64,000 bases of DNA. Source: Halichoerus grypus (Eukaryota > Chordata > Mammalia > Carnivora > Phocidae). The position numbers were made by a program, and so were the translations under genes. Positions 11,645 to 24,225 of the stretch are shown here, piece after piece. The first letter of the stretch is position 1. Each line of letters begins with the position of its first letter. The notes under the pieces are model-generated. The model ran no database searches. It had not been told where the DNA came from and saw nothing but the letters and a program-made list of their open reading frames with translations. The stretch spans positions 146,437,935 through 146,501,934 of the forward strand of contig NC_135715.1 of the NCBI RefSeq assembly GCF_964656455.1. The letters are read 5' to 3'.

Positions 11645-14600
11645 TTATGTTCCACAAATAAGTGAAACCATATGATAATTGGCTTTCCCTGCTTGACTTA
11701 GTTCACTTAGCATAATCTCCTCCAGTCCCATCCATGTTGATGTAAAAGTTGGGTATTCATCCTTTCTGATTGCTGAGTAATATTCCATTGCATATATGGA
11801 TGACATCTTCTTTATCCATTCATCTGTTGAAGGGCATCTTGATTCTTTCTACAGTTTGGCTATTGCGGACATTGCTGCTATGAACATTGGGATGCATATG
11901 GCCCTTCTTTTCACTACATCTGTGTCTTTGGGGTAAATACCCGGTACTGCAATTCCTGGGTCATACGGTAGCTCTATTTTTAATTTTTTGAGGAATCTCC
12001 ACACTGTTTTCCAAAGTGGCTGTACCAACTTGCATTCCCACCAACAGTGTAAGAGGGTTCCCCTTTCTCCACAACCTCTCCAACATTTGTTGTTTCTTGC
12101 CTGGCAAGAAATTGTTGTCAATTTTTGCCATTCTAACTGGTGTAAGGTGGTATCTCAATGTGGTTTGGATTTGAATTTCCCTGATGGCTAATGATGATGA
12201 ACATTTTTTCATGCGTCCGTTAGCCATTTGTATGTCTTCTTTTGAGAAGTGTCTGTTCATGTCTTCTGCCCATTTTTTGACTTGATTATTTGTTTTTTGG
12301 GTGTTGAGTTTGAGAAGTTCTTTATAGATCTTGGATACCAGCCCTTTATCTGTACTGTCATTTGCAAATATCTTCTCCCATTCTGTGGGTTGCCTCTTTG
12401 TTTTATTGACTGTTTCCTTTGCCGTGCAGAGCTTTTTATCTTGATGAAGTCCCAAAAGTCATTTTTGCTTTTGTTTCACTAGCCTTTGGAGACATGTCTT
12501 GAAAGAAGTTGCTGTGGCCAATGTCAAAGAGGTTACTGCCTATATTCTCAAGGATTTTGATGGATTCTTGTCTCACATTGAGGTCTTTCATCGATTTTGA
12601 GTTTGTCTTTGTGTATGGTGTTAGAGAATGGTCGGGTTTCATTCTTCTGTATATAGTTGTCCAATTTTCCCAGCACCATTTATTGAAAAGACTGTCTTTT
12701 TTCCATTGCATATTTTGTCCGGCTTTGTCGAAGATTATTTGACCATAGAGTTGAAGGTCCATATCTGGGCTCTCTATTCTGTTCCATTGGGCTATATGTC
12801 TGTTTTTGTGTCAGTACCATGCTGTCTTGGTGATCACTGCTTTGTAATATAGCTTGAAATCAGGCAACGTGATGTCCCCAGCTTTGTTTTACTTTTTCAA
12901 AATTTCCTTGGTGATTCGAGGTCTTTTCTGATTCCATACAAATTTTATTTGTGTTTGTTCCAGCCCTTTGAAAAATGTAATTGGAATTTTGATCGGGATG
13001 GCATTGAAGGTATAGATTGCTCTGGGTAGCATAGACATTTTAACAATGTTTATTCTTCCGATCCATGAGCATGGACTGTTTTTCCATCTTTTTGTGTCTC
13101 CTTCAATTTCTTTCATGAGTGTTCTGTAGTTCCTAGAGGATAGATCCTTTACCTCTTTGGTTAGGTTTATTCCGAGGTATCTTATGGTTTTTGGTGCTAT
13201 TGTAAATGGAATCGTTTCTTTAATCTCTCTTTCTGCAGTTGCATTGTTAGTGTATAAGGAAGCAACTGATTTCTGTGCATTGATTTTGTATCCTGCCACA
13301 TTACTGAATTGCTGTATGAGTTTTAGTAATTTGGGGGTGGATTCTTTTGGATTTTCCACATAAAGTATCATCTCATCTGCGAAGAGAGTTTAACTTCTTC
13401 TTTGCCAATTTGAATAACTTTTATTTCTTTTTGTTGTCTGATTCCTGTTGCTAGGACTTCTAGTACTATGTTGAACAATAGTGGGGAGAGTGGGCACCCT
13501 TGTCTTGTTCCTGATCTTAAGGGAAAGACTCTCAGCTTTTCCCCATTGAGGATGATATTTGCTGTGGGTTTTTGATAGATGGATTTTATGAACTTGAGGA
13601 ATGTTCCCTCTATCCCTATACTCTGAAGAGTTTTAATCAGGAGAGGATGCTGTATTTTGTCAATTGCTTTTCTGCATCAATTGAGAGGACCATATGGTTC
13701 TTCTCTCTCCCCTTATTAATTTGTTCTATCATATTGATTGATTTGCAAAATGTTGAACCACCCTTGCATCCCAAGAATAAATCCCACTTGGTCGTGGTGG
13801 ATGATGCTTTTAATATATTGCTGGATCCTATTAGCTAGGATTTTGTTGAGAATTTTGGAATCCATATTCATCAGGGATATCAGTCTGAAATTCTTCTTTT
13901 TGATGGGGTCTTTGCCTGGTTTGGGGGTTAAGGTAATGCTGACCTCATAGAATGAGTCTGGAAGCTTTCCTTCTGTTTCTATTTTTTGAAACAGCTTCAG
14001 GAGAATAGGTATTATTTCTTCTTTGAATGTTTGGTAGAATTCCCCAGGGAATCCATCAGGCCCTGGACTCTTGTTTTTTGGGAGGTTTTTGATCACTGCT
14101 TCAATCTCGTTACTGGTTATTGGCCTATTCAGGTTGTCAGTTTCTTCCTGTTTCAGTCTTGGGAGTTTATAGGTTTCCGGAAGGCATCCATTTCTTCCAG
14201 GTTGCTCAATTTGTTGGCATATAGTTGTCGATAATAATTTCTAATAATTGTTTCTATTTCCTTGGTGTTAGTCATGATCTCTCCCCTTTCATTCATGATT
14301 TTATTAATTTGGGTCCTTTCTCTTTTCTTTTGGATAAGTCTGGCCAGTGGTTTATCTATCTTATTAATTCTTTCAAAGAACAAGCTTCTAGTTTCATTTA
14401 TCTGATCCACTATGTTTCTGGTTTCTAATTCATTGATCTCTGCTCTAATCTTAATTATTTGTCTTCTAATCCATGGTTTAAGCATCATTTGTTGCTTTTT
14501 CTCCAGTTCTTTAAGGTGTAAAGTTAGTTGGTGAATTCAGGATTTTTCGTTTTTTTTGAGTGAGGCTTGAATGGCTATGTATTTCCCCCTTAGGACAGCC

Positions 14601-15470
14601 TTTGCAGTATCCCATAGGTTTTGGATTGATGTGTTTTCATTCTCATTGGTTTCCATGAATTGTTTAAATTCTTCTTTGATTTCCTGGTTGACCCAAACAT
14701 TCTTGAGCAGAGTGGTCTTTAGTGTCCAAGTGTTTGAATTTCTTCCAATTTTTTTCTCATGATTGAGTTCCAGTTTTAAAGCATTATGGTCTGAGAATAT
14801 GCAGGGAATAATCTCAATCTTTTGGTATCAGTTGAGACCTGATTTGTGACCCAGTATGTGGTCTATTCTGCAGAAAGTTACATGTGAGCTCGAGAAGAAT
14901 GAGTATTCTGTTGTTTTAGTGTGGAATGTTCTGTATATATCTATGAGGTCCATCTGTCCAGTGTGTCATTCAAAGCTCTTGCTTCTTTGTTGATTTTCTG
15001 CTTAGATGATCTGTCTATTGCTGAGAGTGAAGTATTGAGGTCTCCTACAATTAACATATTGTTATCAGTATGACTCTTTATTTTGGTTAACAGCTGGCTT
15101 ATATAGATGGCTGCTCCCATGTTGGGGTCATAGATATTTACAATTGTTAGATCTTCTTGTTGGATAGACCCTTTAAGAATGATATAGTGTCCTTCTGTGT
15201 CTCTAACTACAGTCTTTAGCTTAAAATTTAATTTGTCTGATATAAGAATTGCTACCCCAGCTTTCTTTTGAGGTCTGCTGGCATGGAAGATGGATCTCCA
15301 TCCCTTCACTTTCAGTCTGGATGTATCTTTAGGGTCAAAATGAGTCTGTTGTAGACAACATATGGATGGGTCTTGCCTTATTATCGAACCTGCAACCCTG
15401 TGCTGTTTTATGGGAGCATTTGGGCTGTTCACGTTGAGAGTGTTATTGAAAAATATGAATTTATTGTCAT
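11645..15470 (-). pseudogene. L1 ORF2 (endonuclease-reverse transcriptase), frameshifted
   Basis: ORF2p nicks target DNA and reverse-transcribes L1 RNA. From the ATG at 15470-15468 to the TAA at 11647-11645 the span is 3826 nt, about 1275 codons, the family's normal length. A 1-nt deletion near codon 8 (about 15445) shifts the frame. The endonuclease then reads well at 15432-14960 (GSIIRQDPSICCLQQTHF, IVNIYDPN, GDLNTSLSAIDRSSKQK) until another 1-nt deletion near 14957. The RT pieces lie at 14488-14153, 14096-13716 ([13 protein letters not shown]) and 13371-12889. The catalytic FADD box reads FADE at 13383-13372. The C-terminal region reads at 12762-11849 in alternating frames. No active protein. 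Confidence 0.9.
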
Positions 15471-15552
15471 CATGTTGCCTATGAAGAATTTGTTGCTATA
15501 GATTGTCTCTATAAATTTCTGTTCTATATCACTCTTGGGGGTCTTTCTCCTT

Positions 15553-16441
15553 TTATAGAACCCCCCTTAATATATCTTGCAGGGCCAGGTTAGTGGTCAC
15601 ATATTCTTTCAGTTTCTGCTGGTCTTGGAAGCTCTGCATCTCTCCATCCATTCTAAATGACAGCCTTGCCAGGTAAAGCATTCTTGGCTGCATGTTATTC
15701 TCATTTAGAGAGAATATGTCTTGCCAGGCCTTTCTGGTTTGCCAGGTCTCTGTGGATAGGTCTGATGTTATTCTGATGTTCCTCCCTCTGTAGTAAGGAA
15801 TCTCTTCCCCCTAACTTCCCTTAAGATGGTTTCCTTGGTTCTAAGATTTGCGAGTTTTGCTATTACATGCCAGGGCGTTGGCCTGTTTTCCTTGATCTTG
15901 GGACGGGTCCTCTCTGCCTCTAGGACACGAATGTTTGTTTCATTCCCCAGATTAGGCAAGTTCTCAGTTATGATTTGCTCAAATATATCTTCTAGTCCTC
16001 TCTTTTTCTCTCCACCCCCTCAGGCATTCCAATAATTCTGACATTGGAACGTTTCATGGTGTCACTTATTTCTCTGATTTTATTTTCATGGCTTCTGAGT
16101 TGTTTTTCCCTGGCCTCCTCTTTTTCCTTCTTGTCTATTAATTGGTCTTCTAGATCAGTAATTCATTCTTCTGCCTTGCTTACCCTAGCTGTTAGATTAT
16201 CTAGATTAGATTGGATTTCACTGATAGCATTTTTAAGTTCTGCCAATTCGGCTTTCATTTCTGCCCTTAGAGACTCTATCTTGTCATTAATCAATTTCTC
16301 CATTCTAGCTATTGTCTTTGCAATTGCTACCCTGAATTCCATCTCCCACATCTTGGTTATATCTGTATCTATTTGTAAATCTGTGGCAGAAGTCACAGTC
16401 TCTGAGTCTTTCCTAGTTTGGGGGTTCCTCCTCCTAGTCAT
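15553..16441 (-). pseudogene. L1 ORF1 (RNA-binding chaperone), stop and frameshift
   Basis: The start chosen is the ATG at 16441-16439, giving MTRRRNPQTRKD; the frame is open upstream but with non-L1 residues. The coiled-coil half follows (MEKLINDKIESLRAEMKAEL, KNAISEIQSNLDNLTARVS) and meets a TGA at 16165-16163, where the family has an Arg codon (a CGA to TGA change is likely). Beyond it are the RRM-like part and the C-terminal block (PNLGNETNIRVLEAERTR, WHVIAKLANLRTKETIL), then a frameshift near 15800. The ancestral stop is the TAA at 15555-15553. The total of about 296 codons is normal for L1 ORF1. Confidence 0.88.
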
Positions 16442-17188
16442 TCTGTTGAGGGTGGTTGAAGGAATGTACAGAGTCCAAATTACTGACCACAACCCAAGCA
16501 AGATGCACCTGTTTTATAGGGACCTTAGGGTTGCTGGCCTCTTGTTCTCCCAGCCTGTCTTCTGGTGGAGGGGACTGCCATGCTGTTACTCAGGCAACCC
16601 TGAGATCATTTACAACCCTCTGCCTCAGAGCGGAGAGATCACAGTCTGTTCTTCAGTGAGCTCTCCAGGCCACACTATCTCTGTTTCTGTCTGTGCTGTT
16701 ATAAACTGCAGCCTGGGTTGTGTGCCCCTCAGCAGTGCTCCCAGTCCTTGCCTCCAGGTCGGGGCATGTCTCTGCCCCTTTTGCTTCTAAAACCACCAGC
16801 TGCCCCCAGTTCGCATGTGTGGCCCGCCCCTCTGGGTTTCAGGGTTTCAGTCCAGGGGGCTGCCCTAAAGTCCTTTCCCTGTCACTATCGGTCTGCGAGC
16901 CTGTGCTCTGTCCCCAGCGTGGGAGGCTATCACTCACCAGTGGTGTAGGATCACAGCTCCCTCTCCCTTCTGTTTATCCTCCACTATCTGCCCCCAGAAT
17001 CACAGCTCCCCACTTCATATCTCAAAATCAACTGCCTATGATATTCTGTTTTTAGAGTTCCAGATCTATCTTCTTACATCTCAGGCTGATTTCATGGGTG
17101 TTCAGAGTGGTCTGGTAGATATCCAGCTCAATTCTGGGGACCAGTTGGAATAGGGTCCCCTACTCCTCCACCATCTTTTCAGCATCCT
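16442..17188 (-). promoter_or_regulatory. L1 5'UTR / internal promoter region
   Basis: These 747 bases upstream of ORF1 are clearly richer in G and C than the rest of the window (for example 16700-16960) and begin at the TSD boundary 17188, with 'ggggaccctattccaactgg' on the minus strand near 17157. In L1s this region carries an internal RNA polymerase II promoter. That this copy retains activity is not shown. A 248-codon frame on the plus strand (16044-16790) is only the reverse of ORF1 and the 5'UTR. Confidence 0.65.
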
Positions 17189-17204
17189 CCAAAATAACAT
17201 TTTC

Positions 17205-17611
17205 AATGGAAAATCTATTTTAGTTTTAACTAGTCAAACAGCTCAGTCATTGATAATATTTATTATAACTTACAAATATTTATCACCTCTATAAATCTGA
17301 TTAATGTGATAAGACTATTGGAGATACAGACACATGAGAAAAATAGATTCACATTAGTTTGCAGGTTGACTAGAGAAATATAACTGGCACTAATTCATTA
17401 AAAATCCTATTTGAGTGTCTACTCTATGCCAAGCGCTTTGCTAATCATATGATACCATTAGAGAATGATTTATTTGAATTAAAATGCTAGTTGTTCCAAA
17501 ATGTATTATTAACTTGTAACAACTGTATGAGGGCAAGAGCAATGGACCATGGAGACTATAGTTTCTTGGAGGAAGATTATTGGATTGTTAGAAAAGGGTC
17601 TAACTAGTAGG

Positions 17612-17613
<2 letters not shown>
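17205..17613. other. Unrecognised AT-rich DNA
   Basis: No feature recognised between the L1 and the GT microsatellite. Confidence 0.5.
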
Positions 17614-17656
<43 letters not shown>

Positions 17657-17673
17657 TGAGAGAGAGAGAGAGG
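17614..17673. repeat. (GT)n(GA)n microsatellite
   Basis: About 21 GT units run to 17656, followed by about 8 GA units to 17673. This is a compound dinucleotide repeat and likely polymorphic. Confidence 0.97.
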
Positions 17674-17699
17674 GTATACACAAAGAATGGGCTTATGCA

Positions 17700-17990
17700 A
17701 CTGTGGAGGGTGGCTAAGGAAATATGAAATCCATAGGGCAGGTTGTCAGGAAGAGATCATGAGCAGACTACTCCATGGGCACAAGCTAAATAAAGTCTCT
17801 GAACACAGAAAAAGCCTATCATCAATAAGGCTCACCTGATTAGGTCAGGCCCACATAAGATAAAGTCCTAATTAGGGAGCTTAATCACATTTGCAGAATC
17901 CCTCCACAGCAGCACCTAAATTATTATTTGAATAATTGGGACCCTAGTGGAGCCTAGCCACATTAACATGCCATAAAGCTGTCACAGTAT
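17700..17990 (+). repeat. Ancient interspersed repeat, family unnamed
   Basis: The block around 'ctcacctgattaggtcaggc' and 'cttaatcacatttgcag' is one I recall as part of an old, common eutherian repeat of LTR-like type. I cannot name it and the ends are uncertain. Confidence 0.35.
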
Positions 17991-18105
17991 TATAGGCTTT
18001 TCCTGTTGGTTTAGGAATTTAAGGACTATTCCACAAAAATATAATTATTCTAAAATAGAATGGGCATCTCAGAAGATGTATTAGTTATTTTAAAGTTTCA
18101 CTGGT

Positions 18106-18302
18106 GGGGTGCCTGGGTGGCTCAGTCGTTTAAGGTCTGCCTTTGGCTCAGGTCATGATCCCAGGGTCCTGGGATTGAACCAGCATGGGGCTCCCTGCTC
18201 AATGGGGAGCCTGTTTCTCCATCTCCTTCTGCCTGCTGCTTCCCCTGCTTGTGTGCACTCTCTTCCTGTCAAATAAATAAATAAAGTCTTTAAATAAATA
18301 AA
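18106..18302 (+). mobile_element. CanSINE
   Basis: Sense SINE from the head 'ggggtgcctgggtggctcag' to the AAAT-rich tail. The 15-bp perfect TSD taaagtttcactggt lies at 18091-18105 and 18303-18317. The C-to-T in the head and the loss of the (CT)n block suggest an older copy. Confidence 0.95.
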
Positions 18303-18317
18303 TAAAGTTTCACTGGT

Positions 18318-19080
18318 AATATTAAAATTTAGTATTTATTGAATACTTAATATATGTTGGGTAATTTCCAAAGTATTTTACAGATATCAATTATTTAATA
18401 CAAAAACAACTTTATGGGGTAAAAGATCTAGTCAAATAGCTTTGAGGCCCTGATATAAACAGATTAAATAGAGACATGAATATAAAAACATTACATTTGG
18501 ATAAATATAATGCGTAAGTGAGAGAGTCAAAGTCAATTCAAAATAGAGAAGTTGGGAAACTATGTATACTGTGTTAATATAAGTAAGAGATTTTCTGAAA
18601 AAGACTTAGGGAATGATGAGTGTTTACAGTTAGTTGAGATGAATCTTTCGAAAAAATAGATTATAAAAAGATAACAAGGAGTATTAGTAATTGTTTACAA
18701 TTTAAGAACAGAGAAGTAACACAGAAAGACAAGTAAACAAGAGAAATAAGATAGGGACTTAGTAAAATAAAATACATAGTATAATGAAAGAGGGATGATT
18801 AATCATGTTAAATAAATTTGAGAGTTTGAGTAGGATTTTCTTTGAATTCAGCTAGGAGAAAATCAGTAGTGATATTTAAGAGGAGGAACTCAATATTGTA
18901 GGTTAGAATGCTAGCCACAGAAAACAAACAAGGGGCAGGAGATGAGAATATTAGATGAGTTAATTATTCATGTGAGGCTTATTGCTCTAAGAACAGAGAA
19001 ATGACAGTTATAATCAGGGGACTACTGGGGCAGTGGAATGCTCTGTCTGAAGTGTAATTTAAAGATGACGACGACAATGA
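18318..19080. other. Unrecognised AT-rich DNA
   Basis: A-rich on the plus strand, with no gene or repeat family recognised. Confidence 0.5.
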
Positions 19081-19447
19081 AGAAGAAGAAGAAGGAGAAG
19101 AAGAAGAAGAAGAAGAAGAAGAAGAAGAAGAAGAAGAAGAAGAAGAAGAAGAAGGAGGAGGAGAAGGAGGAGAAGGAGGAGAAGGAGGAGAAGGAGGAGA
19201 AGGAGGAGAAGGAGGAGAAGGAGGAGAAGAAGGAGAAGAAGAAGAAGAAGAAGAAGAAGAAGAAGAAGGAGAAGAAGGAGAAGAAGAATAGGAAGAAGAA
19301 GAAGAAGAAGAAGAAGAAGAAGAAGAAGAAGAAGAAGAAGAAGAAGAAGAATAGGAAGAAGAATAGGAAGAAGAAGAAGAAAGAGAAGAATAGGAAGAAG
19401 AAGAATAGGAAGAAGAAGAAGAAGAAGAAGACGAAGAAGAAGAAGAC

Positions 19448-19479
<32 letters not shown>

Positions 19480-19535
19480 AGGAGAAGGAGAAGAAGGAGA
19501 AGAAGAAGAAGAAGAAAAGGAAGAAGAAGAAGAAG
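19081..19535 (+). repeat. 455-bp polypurine tract, (GAA)n with a GGAGGAGAA block
   Basis: Almost every base is A or G on this strand. The layout is (GAA)n, about eight copies of the 9-mer ggaggagaa (about 19154-19228), mixed GGAGAA, a long pure GAA run, then GAA broken by several 'aatagg' and two 'gacgaag' interruptions. It gives long Lys/Glu frames on the plus strand and Ser or Phe frames on the minus strand; none is a gene. Confidence 0.97.
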
Positions 19536-19624
19536 TCAATAAAGAGTACATGTGATCGAAAGAGGTATGAGAACAAACAACATGTAATACTAAATATATT
19601 CATGGGATATGTTTCTAACATAGC

Positions 19625-19802
19625 TTTTTTTTTTTTTTTTTTTAGAGAGTGAGAGAGAGAGAGCACAAGAGGGGGGAGTGGGAGAGGGAGAAGCAGACTC
19701 CCTGCTGAGCAGGTAGCCCGATGTGGGACTCGATCCCGGGACTCCAGGATCATGACCTGAGCCGAAGGCAGTCGCTTAACCAACTGAGCCACCCAGGCGC
19801 CC
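19625..19802 (-). mobile_element. CanSINE inserted in the tail of an older SINE
   Basis: Antisense SINE: T-run at 19625-19643, 'gagagcacaagagggggg' and a head ending 'gccacccaggcgccc' at 19802. The short target atagc plus a T-run occurs on both sides (19620 and 19803), where the right-hand T-run is the A-tail of the next SINE. Confidence 0.9.
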
Positions 19803-19807
19803 ATAGC

Positions 19808-19907
19808 TTTTTTTTTTAAGTGGGCTCCAAGCCCATCTTGGGACTTTAACTTATGACCCCAAGATTAACAGTTGCATCCTCTACCGACTGAGCCTGTCAG
19901 GCACCCC
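19808..19907 (-). mobile_element. Older, shorter CanSINE
   Basis: Antisense copy: T-run 19808-19817, then 'aagtgggctccaagcccatc' and the head 'gactgagcctgtcaggcacc' ending at 19907. The body is of a shorter, older SINE type and is diverged. The younger SINE at 19625-19802 has landed in its A-tail. Confidence 0.85.
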
Positions 19908-22900
19908 TTGGATTATATCTCTAAACACTAGTCTGATGTCAGACTCATTGCAAGGTCTTAAGTATCAATTAATTCAGATATCATCAGATTTAATCTGGCA
20001 CATTGAAATTTCACAATAAACTGAGAACTAAGAACATCTATGAAAATGATTTTGTGAGACAACAGAGGAATTTAAAGAAAGGATTTAAGGAAAATCATTT
20101 GAAGAAAGGCCCAGGAAATTTTTTTAAATTGCCAGTGTTAAAATTGCTCAAAGTTGGAGAAAGGATACAATCTATTTTATGGATTCAGATACAAAGGAAA
20201 TGAATTTTCTAAATCTGACTCCTTTCTTTTCCAAGTGTTGAGTCATTAGAGTTTGCATACCAATACTGAAATGGAGGGTTTATGCTGTTAAAAATCACAT
20301 TGAATGACTTTTCTTAATCAATTGCTAGCTTTCAGCTTTGACTGCACTGCCATGACTTTTTATTTTCTTCCAGCCCCTTGCAGGTCAGGTCCAATTCCCC
20401 TTTAATAACACAAGGACTGCAAAATAAATAACATATATTTTATACACACTAAAGTCCTCAGATATTTAAATGTGTATAGCTCCAATTTGCATTAAGAAGA
20501 TTTGTTCACATGGAAATAGGTTAGTTCATGATGGAAAAGCCTCAAAAAATATATTTTCCAGAGACAAATTATTTCGAGTGTCTTACTATCTTCTCTAGCC
20601 TTGTATTCAGTGATATTTCTTTTGATTTAGTAACAGGTTATTTGTTAGACACCTATGTCTTTTAATTCAAATTACCTTAACATAGAATCTATCTACATCA
20701 ATAGACATCACTGAACATGAATCTGCATCAAAGAAAAAGATGGAGAAAATAACACATAAAAGAAAATAAGAAACATGGAGTTGTAATATGATGAGACCAT
20801 GCGAAGTTATAGGACTTCATCTGATAATGAAAAATGGAAAAAAATTAATGATACAAGTAGTTTATTGGTAACTCTTAAATTTTAATACTGATTTGTCATT
20901 TGTTTTTGCAAAATGATGAAGTCATTGAAGATACTGTATTTAAAAAACAAATCCACATTATTAATTCCCACTAAAAATGTCAGTTCTTACAAACTAGAAT
21001 ACTTAACATTACTTAAATAGTTGAATACTAATTAATCCTTCTTTCTTTAATGTGCTTTACTCACTGAAATGCTAATATAATGATCTAGTTTTCAGATCTT
21101 TCCTCCTGAAACTTAACTATAAATCATTTCACAGGCTGTGCATGTCAATAATTTTTTAAGAAAAAAAAAAAACAGTAAATGTATGAATACATTTAGAATA
21201 TTCAATGCCATTCATGTGCACTGTAGCAAACAACCCTACATGTTTGACTTCTACGCCAAAATGTTTAGGAAGCAGAGATCTGGTGATACCTTACTAATCA
21301 AATCACATAGAATTCCATCTATACCTGCACACCTGCACCTGCCAACTGCTTTTATCTTATTGGAACTGAGGCCTACTGACATGACAGAAATTGTCCTTTA
21401 GGCTTTCCTATTTATGTTATCAATAATCATTTGTAATTATCTTCCTGTTCTTCCACAGTTCTTCTGTCCCTCTATAAAATTATGTTAATTATTCCTATGC
21501 TATCAAAGGTAAAGATGCATGTCCAAAATGCATCTGAATACTGTCTGAAAATAAATCTTGCTTTCCTATATTCATTATCACCAGAGTCTAGTTGAAAAGT
21601 AGAAGAGAATACAGCCAGTGTCTGTCTCAGTGTAACTGGCTACTGGTAACTAAATCTTGTATTGGAGTAAAACTTTATAGAGGCATCAATCATGTACCAA
21701 TGTTATAAAAAGGACTGACGGCCATCCAATCCATCCTAACTGGATATTACTGTGGAGTTAAACTCACTTATTCCCTGATAATGTTCTCTCCTCTGGTTGC
21801 AGTTTATTTTTAATTCCTCATTAACCTCTCCATATACTCCAGTGTAGTGTAGAAAAATCATGTTTCCCAGGCTACATTATATAATTTGATCTGAAACAAA
21901 CCCATACCTGTCACACTAGGAAATAAATGACACTCCCAAACTGCAAACAACCAACACAAATTTAAAAAGTCTACTCTATTATAAATATGCTTTCTCTCTC
22001 ACCCTCACAAGAGCAATACTACAGCAAACCCCATTTTCCTGCCTCACTTTTATATAGTCATCACATACATGTTTGTATATGCACAGTCTTATACTAATAT
22101 ACTCCTTATAAAATTTGATTTTGTCTCTGATACTATGAAAAACTGAGATAATATGGGAAATATCTTTTTTGTGAGAATTAATGCACTATTTGATAATTAT
22201 GGAATCTCTCTTATTATGTCACTTTATTCACTTAGAAAAAACAAATAAAGACATGAAACCCAAAGTGTCTTTATAATAAAATCCTTGGAATAAAATCCCT
22301 TGCCATTTATTTATGTTAAGTCTTCACTTACTGGTTAGTTTATAAATTGCATAATACTTTTGTATTTTAATTTTTATTAGTTATTACTTGTTGATTACAG
22401 GGGAAACTAAAGAAGCACAGAAATGAGGGTGATAATAAAATTTAAAGCAGTTAGCTTTGCTATTTTAAGAAGAGTTGACATTAATTTTTTAACATGAAGA
22501 CTGGAATTTTCTAAGTGGATGCAATTTAAATGTCCAATAAAAGGAAATTTTAACATAAAATACATATTCAGAGAATACAACACTCTGTAGAAATTAGCCA
22601 TAGTGATATAATTCACATTTATTGACCCTAAATCTTATTGAAATTAAAACTATAGCTATGTTACAGAAAAAAATATATATGTGCATGTATGTGTATTTTT
22701 TAAACAGTAATTTACTAAATTATTCATTTAAGGGATGATTTCCTTTCTATCTTTTAAGTATTTCCTAAATTTCTAACATGAGTATCAGTTAGTAGTGTAA
22801 AACTATAATACAAAATTAAATTGAATTGACTAAAATATTTCTGTTAGTCTATTATAATGTGTATTTCATTTTTGGCTTTTATTATTAACAATTTAGTATT

Positions 22901-24000
22901 TTGTCACAATTGATGTGACATTTATGACAAGGTGTATCTATTATGCAGATTTATAATATAAACTTATTTTAATAGGCATTGCCATTTCTCAGGACCCTGT
23001 TTCATTAAAGCAGAAACAGAGACTAAGCAAGCTTAAGGCTGGGATGGAGACACTTGTAGAAGGGAATGAGGCCAAAAACAGTTGCAGGTCTTGGAAGGAA
23101 GCACAATCTGACTGTGACAATGTATTATCCAAAAAAAGTGCTCATAAGCAATATTTATATTAGAATACAAAGACACAGTGCTGGAGAGTGGGAAAAAGTT
23201 ATTAAAAAATGATACCAATAGAAAGCAATAGAAAGGGCTGATAGGTATGAGAAGAAAAAGTCATCTAGAAGATTTTAATGTATGGAAATATTATCAGCAA
23301 GTTTTGGCACTTTGGAAGTCTATTTGGAAATAAAGGAGTCTTGCAAATAAAATTTGAAACAAAGAACCAGACTCCACTTTTTGAGTGGAATATTTTATGA
23401 GTGAAACAGATATCAGAAGGCTAACTAGAATGATGCTCAGATAGAGAGACAGGATGGATGTTAGAAACATGATCTGCAGCATGTTACAGAAGCAGGTGAA
23501 GTAAAGCCAGACCAGAAGTAACTGTGACAAAGTAAATGAAATATAATTATTATATAGAAAAACAAAAAAGTAAAAGAGTAACATATTTAAAATCCATTAA
23601 TTTATTTTGGGAAATATAGATTAAAATTTATGTCTATATGATATTGTTACAGCAATAAAAAGTTAAAATCTGAGGCTTCATTTCTAAAATTTGAAAAAAT
23701 TTTAACACAAATAGAAACTAAACTTAATCACAAAGAAAAGTGAAGTCAAAGTAACATAGTGCTGTTATTGTTAAATTCACTGTTTAATTGCAGGAATATG
23801 TAGTGCCATAGAGGTTGGAGAAACAAATGTAGCCCAAATTATTGCTTGAATTATTCCAAACTGTTAGGAATTTTCTTTTTAAATGAACATGTATAGCTGA
23901 GTAAATGTGTATTTACTGTACAATTGGGAATTTTCCAAATAAACTTTCATGTAAAGTACAATGTTTACTAAAGAATAAGTAATAATATTGTGCTAATTTG
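19908..24000. other. 4.1 kb without a recognised gene or repeat
   Basis: AT-rich DNA. The longest frame (21138-21401, 87 codons) shows no motif or codon bias that I can defend. Ancient repeats too diverged to recognise by eye may be present. Confidence 0.5.
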
Positions 24001-24206
24001 GGGCATCTGGGTGGCTCAGTTGGTTAAGCAGCTGACTCTTGATTTCGGCTCAGATCATGATCTCAGGGTTGTGAGATGAAGCCCGATGTTGAGCTCCATG
24101 CTCAGCGAAGAGTCTGCTTGAGATTCTGTCCTCTATCTCCTTCGGCCCCTATGCCCCCCCACTCTCTCTCTCTCGCTCTCAAATAAATAAATAAATCTTA
24201 AAAAAT
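24001..24206 (+). mobile_element. CanSINE, older subfamily
   Basis: Sense SINE with the head 'ggggcatctgggtggctcag', a (CT)n block at about 24163-24180, AAAT units and a short A-tail. The 19-bp TSD is ataatattgtgctaatttg at 23982-24000, with one mismatch in the right copy at 24207-24225. The mismatch and an 'agattctgtcctctatctcc' segment point to an older copy. Confidence 0.93.
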
Positions 24207-24225
24207 ATAATATTGTACTAATTTG

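Larger units (their letters stand above)
11359..17188 (-). mobile_element. Nearly full-length carnivore L1 (antisense) with exact TSD
   Basis: This is a 5.83-kb element read on the minus strand: 5'UTR (17188-16442), ORF1 (16441-15553), a short spacer, ORF2 (15470-11645), then the 3'UTR and tail (11644-11359; the tail shows as a T-run at 11359-11367). The perfect 16-bp duplication ccaaaataacattttc lies at 11343-11358 and 17189-17204, so both ends are known. Both ORFs carry frameshifts or stops, so this copy is dead, but it is the best preserved L1 in the window. No SINE interrupts it, in contrast to the older L1s nearby. Confidence 0.95.

Noticed and set aside
16044..16790. 248-codon plus-strand open frame
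   Set aside because: It is the reverse of the L1 ORF1 and 5'UTR. The true coding direction is minus, where recognisable ORF1 blocks are found.
11359..17188. Active L1
   Set aside because: Both ORFs are broken and the RT box is FADE, so this copy cannot encode the proteins.
18979..19804. Long Ser-, Phe- or Lys/Glu-rich open frames on both strands
   Set aside because: They are translations of the polypurine/polypyrimidine repeat and the adjoining SINE, without any domain or start context.
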